From positions 42,572-106,571 of the forward strand of contig NZ_VOXD01000023.1 of assembly GCF_008014675.1 (NCBI RefSeq): a stretch of 64,000 nucleotides of DNA, written 5' to 3'. The DNA comes from Neolewinella aurantiaca (lineage in GTDB: Bacteria; Bacteroidota; Bacteroidia; Chitinophagales; Saprospiraceae). Position 1 is the first letter of the stretch. Each line of letters starts with the position of its first letter. Shown piece after piece: positions 17,772-25,633 of this stretch. The notes below the pieces were generated by a model. That model saw only the letters and a program-made list of their open reading frames with translations. It was not told where the DNA came from and did no database searches. The position numbers and the translations under genes are program-made.

Positions 17772-17823
17772 TGCATCCTGCGTTCGCGCCGCCTTCTTAT
17801 TCGGGCGCGTACGCAGGATGCAA
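17772..17823 (+). terminator. Long hairpin made of two inverted copies of the dispersed motif
   Basis: GCATCCTGCGTTCGCGCC pairs with GGCGCGTACGCAGGATGC (one mismatch over 18 bp) around a 14-nt loop. It lies 50 bp after the stop of the anti-sigma gene. Both arms are copies of the dispersed 20-bp motif, facing inward here. There is no long U-run, so the terminator role is possible but not certain. Confidence 0.55.
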
Positions 17824-17884
17824 AGATTGTTTTTGGAGGAGCAAAGTTCGGCAGGCCCGGCAGGAAAGTCCCATCTTCGCGTCC

Positions 17885-18940
17885 ATGCCGATTGATCATA
17901 ACGCCACACCGGCCACCCGGGCCTTGTACGACTTCCTGCTTCGCAACGCCAAAGGCCCTACCCTTTTCGGGCATCAGGACGCACTGGCTTACGGCGTAAA
18001 CTGGAAAGACTTTCATGAGTTCCGAACCGACGTTCACGACGTATCGGGCAAACATCCTGCGGTTTTCGGGTGGGACATCGGCAAGATTGGCCCCCGGCCC
18101 AGCAACCTCGACCTTGTCGACTTCAGGCAGATGCGTTTCTGGATGCGCGAAGTTTACCGCAGGGGCGGCATCAATACGGTAAGCTGGCACGCCAACAATT
18201 TCCTGGGCGGAGACGCCTGGGCGGTGGGTACGCCCACCGTTGCGGCCATCCTTCCCGGAGGAAGCCATCATCAAGCATACCGGGACAAACTTGAATTGAT
18301 CGCCGGGTTTCTCCGCAAGGTCTCCTCGGGGCCACCGGATTACCTGCCTGTACCCATCATTTTCCGACCGTTCCACGAGCATACGGGCCACTGGTTTTGG
18401 TGGGGAAAACCGCACGCCTCTTCAGCTGAGTACATCAGGCTCTGGAGGTTCACTGTCCGGTTTTTACGCGACGAGCAGCAGCTTCATCACCTCCTCTGGT
18501 GCTACTCTACGGACATTGTCGACAACGAAACTGAATACCTCGAGTACTACCCCGGAGACGACTTCGTCGATATCCTTGGCCTCGATGATTACCACGACGT
18601 CGGGGAAAAAGAAGACACCAAAAGACTCACCGCCCGCCTCAATATGCTCGTCGGTCTGGCAGAACGAAAAGGGAAAGTAGCCGCACTCACCGAAACGGGC
18701 TACGAGGCAACCCCGAAGCCCGACTGGTGGACGCAGAGCCTCCTAAAAAGCATCGTAGCCGATCCGGTCGCCTCCCGGATCGCATGGGCCCTCGTCTGGC
18801 GCAACGATAACAAACAGCACCATTACGCGCCCTACCCTGAGCACCTCAGCGCCGAAGATTTCAAGGTTTTTGCCGCCAATGAAGAAGTAATGATGCTGGA
18901 TGAACTGCCAGTAATTTATCCGCAGGATAAACCAGTGTGA
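17885..18940 (+). CDS. GH26 beta-mannanase-like glycoside hydrolase, no signal peptide
   Basis: This 351-residue protein matches glycoside hydrolase family 26 over its whole length (GPTLFGHQDALAYG, AVFGWDIGKIG, TVSWHANNF). The general acid/base Glu is E165 in RPFHEHTGHWFWWG and the nucleophile is E270 in LTETGYEA, both with the family context. GH26 enzymes hydrolyse beta-1,4-mannans. The protein starts right at the catalytic domain (MPIDHNATPATRALYDFL), and in-frame codons upstream do not give a signal peptide. As read it is cytoplasmic, unusual for GH26, and may cut imported manno-oligosaccharides. No other polysaccharide-utilisation gene is adjacent. Confidence 0.9.
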   Translation: MPIDHNATPATRALYDFLLRNAKGPTLFGHQDALAYGVNWKDFHEFRTDVHDVSGKHPAVFGWDIGKIGPRPSNLDLVDFRQMRFWMREVYRRGGINTVSWHANNFLGGDAWAVGTPTVAAILPGGSHHQAYRDKLELIAGFLRKVSSGPPDYLPVPIIFRPFHEHTGHWFWWGKPHASSAEYIRLWRFTVRFLRDEQQLHHLLWCYSTDIVDNETEYLEYYPGDDFVDILGLDDYHDVGEKEDTKRLTARLNMLVGLAERKGKVAALTETGYEATPKPDWWTQSLLKSIVADPVASRIAWALVWRNDNKQHHYAPYPEHLSAEDFKVFAANEEVMMLDELPVIYPQDKPV

Positions 18941-19034
18941 GATTCGTCTCCAGGCCAGTTGGCACCATCAGGCTCAACGCTCGTATATGCTGGCCCAATC
19001 AGGGCTTCAGGCTTTAATTCAGAGGGTTGTCGAT

Positions 19035-19382
19035 TCAGCTGTCCAGGAGATCATCGTAGAGATCGACCTTCACTTCGCGGGATGTCCCGAATTGGTAGAG
19101 CCCCATGATGAAGAGCAGTTGACCGACAAAACTCGTGAGCCCCGTGAGGCTGAACAACCAGGTGACCGGGGAAATGTCGAGACTTCCATTCATCATCATC
19201 ACCCTGATCATTGCGTTGACCAGCGAGCCTACCATCAGCAGTGCTGATCCCGCCACCAGAATCGAAACACCTTTTTTGCCTTTATGGCGCCCCTGAACTT
19301 GTGTGCACACCACGAAGGTTGCGATTGACAGCACCGGCCAGAGAAACTGCATGGCGGATGACAGAATATTCAGGGAGTCCAT
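19035..19382 (-). CDS. Small membrane protein downstream of the ABC permease
   Basis: This 115-residue protein has three predicted membrane helices (about 8-26, 40-60 and 75-97) and a charged C-terminus. I do not recognise the family. It starts 22 bp after the stop of the FtsX-type permease on the same strand, so it is the third gene of the ABC operon (ATPase, permease, this gene) and may be an accessory subunit. Confidence 0.65.
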   Translation of the reverse strand: MDSLNILSSAMQFLWPVLSIATFVVCTQVQGRHKGKKGVSILVAGSALLMVGSLVNAMIRVMMMNGSLDISPVTWLFSLTGLTSFVGQLLFIMGLYQFGTSREVKVDLYDDLLDS

Positions 19383-19404
19383 AGTATTGGGTTTATGTAG
19401 TTTG

Positions 19405-20682
19405 TCAACTGTGTGTCAGGGTGTCGGCAATGTCCGTCCGGGCGGCCTGCACCGCAGGAATGACGGCGGCGAGAAAACCGATGAAGAGCGCTGCGGCGAA
19501 TAACCAAACTTCCTCGGTCAGAAAGCGGGTTGCAGAAACAGTGTACCTGAAATCATCCTGCACGTTGGCGGCCAGCAGGGCCATAATGGCATGGCTCAGC
19601 AGAATGCCGAGCACGTAACCGATCACAGCGACCATCAGTCCCTCCATTACGATGAGGAAGAAGAGCTTTTTACGTCCTGCGCCCATCGTTCGCATCAAAG
19701 CAAGTTCGTAGCGTCGCTCGCGGAGAGAGGTGAACAAGGCGATGAAAATGCTAAGCGCTGAAACTACCGTTATGGCGAGCACCAGAATACCGAGGATGCG
19801 TTGCCCGGAGTCGAATTGCCGGCGTACTTCGCTGATTTCGTAGGCGGGGTTGGCGGCCAGCAATTCGGTATTCTCGTTCAGGTTACGCGGGAAGTTCAGG
19901 GCCTGAAAACTGCTGGCATTGCGGTACCTGACCAGCAGGCTGGTAATTTCCTGCTCGGGGTCTTCCTCCGTCAGCGGCGTGGGTGCGTGGTCGTGGGTAT
20001 GATCGTGCCCGGCGTGGTCATGGTTCTCGTGGTCTGCATCATCTCCGTTGTGTGTCTCGTGAGAATGCCAGTAAGTTTGGTTCGTTGTCAGCACAAGCTG
20101 GTCCATTACCGTACCGCTGGGAGCCAGGATTCCCACGACGGTGAAATCATCGTCGTGTTCGATGTTGTTCTCATCGCCTTCATCGATGATGCCGTGATTC
20201 GATTTGAACTTACTGCCCAGGGTAAGCCCGTTGACCCGGGCAACTTCCTCTCCTACCACGACTTCGAAATCGTGCTGCCAGAGCCCGCCTTCGGCCAGTT
20301 CGGCGCCGTACCAATCGAGTATCTTGGGGATCGTTCCTACAATGCGGTAGCCACGGTAGCTGTCTCCGACGGAGAGAGGAACAACGTCTTCAACGATCGG
20401 ATGTTTGGGATTGAAAAAGGCCTTTACCTGGCCGAGTTTGATGTTACCGGTTGCGTAACCGACGTGGTACATACTGTTCAGGGTGAGCTCGAGTGGACTC
20501 CCTTTGGCACCCACGACAAGGTCGATACCTGCGAGGTTGTTATCGAACTGTTCATCGGCTTGTTCCCGCAGGGAAAGGAGCAGAGAAATCAGCCCGATAC
20601 TGAGGGCGAAGAGCAGCACACTCAATAGTGCGTTGAGGGGCTTGAAGGTGAGATTTTTCCAGCTGAGGCGTAGCAGGTTCAT
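19405..20682 (-). CDS. FtsX-type ABC transporter permease with His-rich loop
   Basis: This 425-residue permease of the FtsX/MacB/LolC type has an N-terminal membrane helix (about 15-36), a large extracytoplasmic domain (about 40-290) and three C-terminal helices (about 295-415). In the periplasmic domain residues 206-232 hold ten His with Asp/Glu (WHSHETHNGDDADHENHDH, continuing to DHTHDH), a probable metal-binding loop. FtsX-like permeases with His-rich loops are known in zinc-linked operons (for example the Vibrio Zrg system). A role in metal transport or in metal-gated release of a lipoprotein or peptide is inferred. Its start overlaps the ATPase stop by 4 bp (ATGA), showing translational coupling. 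Confidence 0.88.
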   Translation of the reverse strand: MNLLRLSWKNLTFKPLNALLSVLLFALSIGLISLLLSLREQADEQFDNNLAGIDLVVGAKGSPLELTLNSMYHVGYATGNIKLGQVKAFFNPKHPIVEDVVPLSVGDSYRGYRIVGTIPKILDWYGAELAEGGLWQHDFEVVVGEEVARVNGLTLGSKFKSNHGIIDEGDENNIEHDDDFTVVGILAPSGTVMDQLVLTTNQTYWHSHETHNGDDADHENHDHAGHDHTHDHAPTPLTEEDPEQEITSLLVRYRNASSFQALNFPRNLNENTELLAANPAYEISEVRRQFDSGQRILGILVLAITVVSALSIFIALFTSLRERRYELALMRTMGAGRKKLFFLIVMEGLMVAVIGYVLGILLSHAIMALLAANVQDDFRYTVSATRFLTEEVWLFAAALFIGFLAAVIPAVQAARTDIADTLTHS

Positions 20683-21305
20683 AGTTTCGTCTGTTGGGGG
20701 ATGATGCCCGTTAGGCGATTATCATGAGTAACGATGAGCAAAGTGGCCTTAACCGCTTCGGCCTGCCGCTGCAACAGCTGAATAACTTGCCGGGTGTTGT
20801 CATCATCAAGGGCAGAGGTAGGTTCATCGGCAAAAATGACGGCAGGCTGGTTAATAATTGCCCGGGCAATGGCTGCCCGCTGCTGCTGACCAACGCTGAG
20901 CTTGCCGGGCAAAGCGTTTCCTTTGCCGCCCAGATCCAGCTCTTCCAGTAGCCCATCGATGCGCGGCCGGTCGATGGGTTTACCGGCAAGTTGCTGCGCG
21001 ATGGCCAGGTTCTCCCTAACGCTGAGTGCGCGGATAAAATGAGCCGTCTGAAAAATCATCCCGACGTTCTGGCCGCGGAAGTAATCCAGCTCAGCGCCCG
21101 ATAGTTCGTTGAGATTCTGGCCATTGATGACAACGGAGCCCGTTGCGGGCTTCCGCAAACCGGCAAGCAACTGAAGCATGGTGGTTTTTCCGCTTCCCGA
21201 CTTACCAAGCAGCAGACGAGTCTCTCCGGCCGGGCAAACCAGGTCGGGAAATTTCAGAACCTCACCGCCAGGATAGGTAAAACTTAAATTGGTAGAACTT
21301 AACAT
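20679..21305 (-). CDS. ABC transporter ATP-binding protein (LolD/MacB type)
   Basis: This 208-residue ATPase powers the adjacent FtsX-type permease. Motifs in order are Walker A LLGKSGSGKTT, the Q-loop GMIFQTAHFI, signature LSVGQQQRAAIARAI, Walker B VIFADEPTSALD and the switch His in IVTHD. The ATG at 21305 is chosen over 21347 because it starts right at the first strand (MLSSTNLSFTYPGG). A TATCTTGC box (minus strand, 21323-21330) lies just upstream. It is the first gene of a three-gene operon reading leftward. Confidence 0.93.
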   Translation of the reverse strand: MLSSTNLSFTYPGGEVLKFPDLVCPAGETRLLLGKSGSGKTTMLQLLAGLRKPATGSVVINGQNLNELSGAELDYFRGQNVGMIFQTAHFIRALSVRENLAIAQQLAGKPIDRPRIDGLLEELDLGGKGNALPGKLSVGQQQRAAIARAIINQPAVIFADEPTSALDDDNTRQVIQLLQRQAEAVKATLLIVTHDNRLTGIIPQQTKL

Positions 21306-21421
21306 GATTTTGATTGGGCGAGGCAAGATAGGACAAGCATTTAGCATTTAGCAATTATGCCCTCTTGATTTCAGGGTATGTCCGCCAGAACCCGGTTGTT
21401 CAGCTCCCTGCGGTAGAGCGC

Positions 21422-21457
21422 CCGGTGGTTGGAGGCCCTAAGGTTTAGAACCACCGG
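21422..21457. other. Stem-loop upstream of the 51-residue protein gene
   Basis: CCGGTGGTT (21422-21430) pairs perfectly with AACCACCGG (21449-21457) around an 18-nt loop, in the divergent region between the ABC operon and the small gene at 21526. The function is unknown; it could be a regulatory hairpin or protein-binding site. Confidence 0.4.
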
Positions 21458-21525
21458 TGTTGCCTAATTCAACCCTACCGGCTATCTTGACCCGCACTTA
21501 GAGTAACCGATCAAACTAATCAACT

Positions 21526-21681
21526 ATGGCAAAGTCCAGAATTACGAAACCAAGCAAGCCGAAGAAAAAGTCTGATGTCAGTGCCGAAGACGCTGCAGCA
21601 AACAAACGTTTTTTCACCATCACTGCCGTCTGTGTGGTGTTGTTGCTGGTCATCATTTTTATCTTTTACAAGAACAGCTAA
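21526..21681 (+). CDS. 51-residue single-span membrane protein
   Basis: ATG at 21526 to TAA at 21681. The N-terminal half is highly basic (AKSRITKPSKPKKK), then an acidic/Ala segment, then KRFF and one strong membrane helix (TITAVCVVLLLVIIFIF), ending YKNS. The layout is that of a small tail-anchored-like inner-membrane protein with a cytoplasmic Lys-rich tail. The family is not recognised. It lies between a divergent ABC operon and a convergent Ate1-like gene (21 bp away). Coding potential is supported by the clean amphipathic layout and an AT-rich leader. Confidence 0.65.
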   Translation: MAKSRITKPSKPKKKSDVSAEDAAANKRFFTITAVCVVLLLVIIFIFYKNS

Positions 21682-21702
21682 GCGCGCTTCAAACCGGACA
21701 CA

Positions 21703-22755
21703 TCAGGAGAAGTTACGCACCAGGCCCGCAATTTCCGTTGCCGAAGGCGACGATGCCAGTACTTCATCGACCATTGCCGGCAGCATAAACCGGGCTCGGC
21801 CGTTGTTGCTGAAGGGCTTCACGTTCATGTCCCGCAGCCCGGAATCGCGGATTTCGACGATGCGGTAGATTCCGTCGGCGATGGTATACGTAACGATGAG
21901 TTCGGTTTTATAAACCGTAGGTGCAAGGTAGAGTATGAGTGCTGCGTCGAGCATCTCCATCTCCGAAGTCTGGTAATGGTAACAAGCGGTATACGACGGG
22001 TATTCAACCAGTCTGCCGGTAAGCCCGTTGCCCGCCAACGCACTTTGCACCTGCGTCAGCGCCGCCTCGATCAGATCGTAGGGGTCTTCAGGGTGTTGGT
22101 CGTCGTAGGGCAGCCATGAGCCGGTGGAAAGCTGGAAGAATTCCATCTGTCCGAACTGCATCTTGTAGTTGAAGATCGGGTAGCGCGGCGCTACGTAACC
22201 AGGGTGGTAAAATAGTACCCCGTTGTTCTGCAGCCACTGAATTTCCAACACCATGGTGTAAATACCGAGGCTGTGGGCTGCGTAATCGGGGTCGTAGATT
22301 CCCGCCTTGGAATAAGCCGTTTTCCGGCCCAGATCGAAATAGCTGAACGCAATCAGTTTATCGCCATCGTAGATGCGGATGATTCGCGTGTCGAGGGCCT
22401 TGATCCGGTGTTCACCGATCACGTGGTGATCCAGTGTTTCCCGGGTTTTTTCGGGGTGGAGCGCGAGATAACGCTGGTTCAGGGCTTCCAGTTCAGCATC
22501 GGGGGTCGTAGCACGATCGACGGTATGCCGGAAGCGTTTCCCGTTGCGGTTAAGAAGTTTGCGGTGGCGTTTCTTGAAACTGAACCCGGTTAGCGGCAGC
22601 CGCAATTGGATGCAGCCGTAAATCTGTTCGTCGTCGGCGCGGAGGAACTCCGCGGTATAAATCCCCTGTCCGGCCGGTCTCCATCCCTTGCTCAGGTAAG
22701 CATCGAGTTGTTCGGGAGCAATAGGACTTTTAGGGTGATGAATACTTGTAGCCAA
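21703..22755 (-). CDS. Arginyl-/leucyl-tRNA-protein transferase-like (Ate1/Bpt family)
   Basis: This 350-residue protein follows the layout of Ate1/Bpt transferases, which attach an amino acid from tRNA to N-termini of proteins (N-degron pathway). The N-terminal part has LSKGWRPAGQGIYTAEF and IQLRLPLTGFSFKKRHRKLL, like the family pattern GfRRSG..Y.P followed by CvpvRvpv.F. The C-terminal GNAT-like fold has SYFDLG, GIYDPDYAAHSLGIYTM and YHPGYVAPRYPIFNYKMQFG. The Cys cluster usual in the N-terminal domain is missing; only one Cys remains (YGCIQLRL). Substrate and donor tRNA are therefore uncertain. The dispersed 20-bp motif lies in the gene and encodes ALTQVQS. Confidence 0.75.
   Translation of the reverse strand: MATSIHHPKSPIAPEQLDAYLSKGWRPAGQGIYTAEFLRADDEQIYGCIQLRLPLTGFSFKKRHRKLLNRNGKRFRHTVDRATTPDAELEALNQRYLALHPEKTRETLDHHVIGEHRIKALDTRIIRIYDGDKLIAFSYFDLGRKTAYSKAGIYDPDYAAHSLGIYTMVLEIQWLQNNGVLFYHPGYVAPRYPIFNYKMQFGQMEFFQLSTGSWLPYDDQHPEDPYDLIEAALTQVQSALAGNGLTGRLVEYPSYTACYHYQTSEMEMLDAALILYLAPTVYKTELIVTYTIADGIYRIVEIRDSGLRDMNVKPFSNNGRARFMLPAMVDEVLASSPSATEIAGLVRNFS
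22046..22063 (+). repeat. Dispersed 20-bp motif inside the Ate1-like gene
   Basis: TGCACCTGCGTCAGCGCC. On the coding strand (minus) it encodes ALTQVQ, in a helix after the PEDPYDLIEA segment. Confidence 0.75.
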
Positions 22756-22880
22756 CCAGGAGATTATTTTCGGGACGTAAAGGTAGGAATTTTGACCTTT
22801 TAGCCAGTGCTTTCTCTGTATTCGGTGATCATGGCTTCAGCCGCCGGCACATCAGTTTGGGCCCGCGGCTGAAGCCGGGC

Positions 22881-24713
22881 CTACAGTTTCCCCCCGAACC
22901 GCTCCTCTACCCTGCTGGTGATTGCTTCGTCTTCCACCAGGCCGGGTGCGTGCCATGGCTTCACGCGCGCATCGATGACGAGCGGCCCGGTGCAACCCCA
23001 GTGCTTGTGCTCGGTGAACGCGCCAATGCCGTGTACATCGTGGCTCGGGTTCGAGCGCGTGAAGGTTGCCCACACGAAGTTGCTGAAATCCTCGGCGAGG
23101 AACTGGCTGTCGTCGCAGACGACAATCAGGGCAATCCCGGCCTCCAGCAATGCTACGGGTTCGATGCCCAGCTCAGCCGTGGTGAACCGGTCGATGTCGG
23201 CGTAGCTCGTTTCGCCTTCGTTGCGCGGGCCGCGTACCGCGAGGATACCCGGCGCGACAAAATGAGGGTCGCTGAAACCAGAAGGAAGAACAAAACCTAC
23301 GGGCAAAACCGAGCTCAGTTCACGGCGTTTTTCTCCGCGTACGGCCCAGATAAGTTTGCTGCCACCGTTCCAGTCGGAGCCGCTGTAATCGAGGGTATCG
23401 ATGGTTGTACGGGTCTGGAAGTGTAGATCGCGGGCAGGATCGTAGCGTTCGAGCACGTGCCGGAAAAAGTCCGGTTGATCGTCGGCATCCAGTTTGGGAT
23501 CGTCGCCGGCGGCGGCGATGATGCAGTATTTGGCCAGGCTCGTCTGGCCACTCCCGATGATGCGGTTGGCCTGGGTGATTATCTCTTCGGGCACCCGCAT
23601 CTGTCCGTCTTCCCGGAAGGGCATATACCGCTCGGAACCAATGGCGAGCAGTAGCGGATGGACGCCTGCTTCGTCGACCGCGTTGATCTGCCGGATGCCG
23701 GGGAATTCCCCCGGCGTAAGGTCCTTTACGATCTGATGGATCAGGTAGCCAAACTGAGAATCTTCGGCGGGCGGGCGCCCAACCACAGTAAAATGCCAAA
23801 TCGGGTCTTTACGGTGCCACACGGTCTCGACGTCCATCACGGGGAAGGGATGCTCCAGGCTGTAGTAACCAAGGTGGTCGCCGAAGGGGCCTTCGGGCAT
23901 CATGCCTTGTTTACGGATGGTCCCCGTAATGACGAAATCGGCATCGGCGGAGAGGAGCCAGTCGCGGTCCCAGGCGTAACCGAAGCGGCGCCCGGCCAGC
24001 ATTCCGGCAAAGGTCATTTCACTCAATCCTTCGGGCAAAGGCATAATGGCGCTGAAGGCGTGGCTCGGCGGCCCGCCCACAAAGATCGAAACACGGAAGG
24101 GTTCGTCCGATTGCAGGTATTCCTTGTGGTGCACGCCAATCCCGCGGTGCAGTTGGTAGTGCAACCCGGCTTCTTTGTTGGTGATGTAATCGTTGCCAGT
24201 AAGCTGGATGCGGTACATACCGATGTTAGAATCCATAGCCTTTTTGCTTCCCGGCGGTAGGGTCATAACTTGCGGCAGGGTAACGAAAGCTCCGCCGTCC
24301 ATCGGCCACGATTTAACGAGCGGGAGCTGATCGATCGTTGTTTGGCCGTACTTGACAGCGGGGTTCATGTGCTTGCGGGGCAAGGCACTCAGGGCGGTAA
24401 AAGGAGCTCCTGCGTACCGAAACGGGCTCTTGGCCAGGTTGGCAGGATCGGCCTTCAGTTCGACCACCTTTTTGACTTTTGGCAGTGTTTTCCGGAACAG
24501 AAAATCCGTCCTTTCCTTAGTGCCGTACAGGTTAGAGAGCGCCTGAAAGGGGCTTCCCTTTACGTTTTCAAACAGGATGGCCGGACCACCCTTAGCGAAT
24601 ATGCGACGGTGGATTTCGGCCATTTCGAGGTTCGGGTCCACCTCTTCGCTGATGCGGAGGAGTTGGCCGTTTTTTTCGAGGTCCCGGGCAGCTTGACGGA
24701 GAGAAGAATACAT
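22881..24713 (-). CDS. UbiD-family decarboxylase
   Basis: This 610-residue enzyme belongs to the prenylated-FMN-dependent UbiD decarboxylases. The ATG at 24713 is used; the frame runs to 24917 but the extension has no family signal. Motifs are RDLEKNGQLLRISEEVDP at the N-terminus, then AILFENVKG, NIGMYRIQLTGND (cofactor-binding region), HRGIGVHH, EGPFGDHLGYYS (the E-x-PFGD-x-GYY block with catalytic acidic residues) and VDEAGVHPLL. In Bacteroidota such proteins serve quinone biosynthesis (ubiquinone-like or the futalosine menaquinone route) or aromatic acid decarboxylation; the substrate cannot be fixed from sequence. A UbiX-type flavin prenyltransferase is needed but is not in this window. 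Confidence 0.9.
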   Translation of the reverse strand: MYSSLRQAARDLEKNGQLLRISEEVDPNLEMAEIHRRIFAKGGPAILFENVKGSPFQALSNLYGTKERTDFLFRKTLPKVKKVVELKADPANLAKSPFRYAGAPFTALSALPRKHMNPAVKYGQTTIDQLPLVKSWPMDGGAFVTLPQVMTLPPGSKKAMDSNIGMYRIQLTGNDYITNKEAGLHYQLHRGIGVHHKEYLQSDEPFRVSIFVGGPPSHAFSAIMPLPEGLSEMTFAGMLAGRRFGYAWDRDWLLSADADFVITGTIRKQGMMPEGPFGDHLGYYSLEHPFPVMDVETVWHRKDPIWHFTVVGRPPAEDSQFGYLIHQIVKDLTPGEFPGIRQINAVDEAGVHPLLLAIGSERYMPFREDGQMRVPEEIITQANRIIGSGQTSLAKYCIIAAAGDDPKLDADDQPDFFRHVLERYDPARDLHFQTRTTIDTLDYSGSDWNGGSKLIWAVRGEKRRELSSVLPVGFVLPSGFSDPHFVAPGILAVRGPRNEGETSYADIDRFTTAELGIEPVALLEAGIALIVVCDDSQFLAEDFSNFVWATFTRSNPSHDVHGIGAFTEHKHWGCTGPLVIDARVKPWHAPGLVEDEAITSRVEERFGGKL

Positions 24714-25032
24714 GGTCGGTGAGGCTTTTAATCGGTTGGTACGGTCGTTGGTGGTGAAGCTACCAGGCTTTTCGAGGCGCGAACGCCGGTGCAAGGTAGG
24801 GACGTTTAAAGAGCAAAGTGGCACATAAGGTTGTCGACTTCGTGTCATGAAAACAACGCTTTTACCTAACCTGACCCTGCACCTGCGCTCCGCGCCCCGA
24901 ATAATGTTGGTGTGCACTTCTTTTTCCTGGTCCGCTAGCGGGTTTGGAACGGACGACGGTAAAACAGAACTGCCGTGCCAACCAAATGGTCAGCACGGCA
25001 GATCAGTAAAGGGGGCAGACGGTTGCGTCTGG
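24714..25032. other. Intergenic region: ubiD-type leader, dispersed motif, dps terminator
   Basis: The 319 bp hold a candidate promoter for the UbiD gene (minus strand TACCTTGC at 24791-24798, with TTTG 15 nt upstream). They also hold a copy of the dispersed motif (TGCACCTGCGCTCCGCGCC, 24878-24896) and the dps terminator (24958-25001). I see no gene. Confidence 0.55.
24958..25001 (-). terminator. Intrinsic terminator of dps
   Basis: On the minus strand CTGCCGTGC pairs perfectly with GCACGGCAG around a 14-nt loop and is followed by TTCTGTTTTACC. Confidence 0.75.
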
Positions 25033-25509
25033 CTATTTATTGAGGAATGAACTGTACATCCAAACCAGTTTTTCCTGCTCTCTGATGTAATCACTCATCA
25101 AAGCGTTGGTGCCTTCGTCGCCGGCATCGCCGGAAAGATCCAACAATTCGCGTTGCAGGATGATGATAGTCTGGAAGGAAGAAAGAATATCGCCGACGGC
25201 TTCGATACCGTTGCTCACCTTCTCACTTTCTTTGATCTTCGATACCGCTCTGTAGTCGGTGTAATTGTGTTTTGGTGCGAAGCCGAGGGTCAGGATTCGC
25301 TCGGCTACATCGTCGATTTTCAGGAGGAGATCATTGTACAACTCCTCGAACTTTACGTGAAGCTCGAAGAATTTTTCACCCTTGATGTTCCAATGAAACC
25401 CTCTGGTGTTCTGGTAAAAGATCGAATAATTGGCCAGAAGCTCATTGAGCTTTCCCGCCAGTTCTTCAGCTTTATTACAGTCAAGTCCGATTGCATTCTT
25501 GTTTGCCAT
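25033..25509 (-). CDS. dps: Dps-type DNA-protecting ferritin
   Basis: This 158-residue protein forms dodecamers that oxidise and store iron with peroxide and protect DNA in stress. The ferroxidase ligands sit at the family spacing: His39 (RGFHWNI), His51 (FFELHVKF), Asp66 and Glu70 (LLKIDDVAER). The four-helix layout and length are typical. The gene is alone, with a perfect palindrome (25541-25558) about 30 bp before the start codon that may be a regulator site, and an intrinsic terminator after it. Confidence 0.95.
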   Translation of the reverse strand: MANKNAIGLDCNKAEELAGKLNELLANYSIFYQNTRGFHWNIKGEKFFELHVKFEELYNDLLLKIDDVAERILTLGFAPKHNYTDYRAVSKIKESEKVSNGIEAVGDILSSFQTIIILQRELLDLSGDAGDEGTNALMSDYIREQEKLVWMYSSFLNK

Positions 25510-25540
25510 TGCTAATGGTATTTTGGTTATGTAAGTATAA

Positions 25541-25558
25541 TGTTATACATATATAACA
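25541..25558 (-). promoter_or_regulatory. Candidate operator in front of dps
   Basis: A perfect inverted repeat TGTTATA-CATA-TATAACA lies 32 bp upstream of the dps start. Position and AT-rich palindrome fit a Fur/PerR- or OxyR-like stress regulator site; which regulator is unknown. Confidence 0.45.
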
Positions 25559-25633
25559 CCTGATAGCGGCCTGTGTTCTGTAAGAATAATGGTACAGAGC
25601 AACTAAGACCAAATGGGCACATGTTTTTTTGCG

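Noticed and set aside
24847..25050. Small open frame of 67 codons overlapping the dps end
   Set aside because: It runs through a dispersed-motif copy and the dps terminator and has no coding features.
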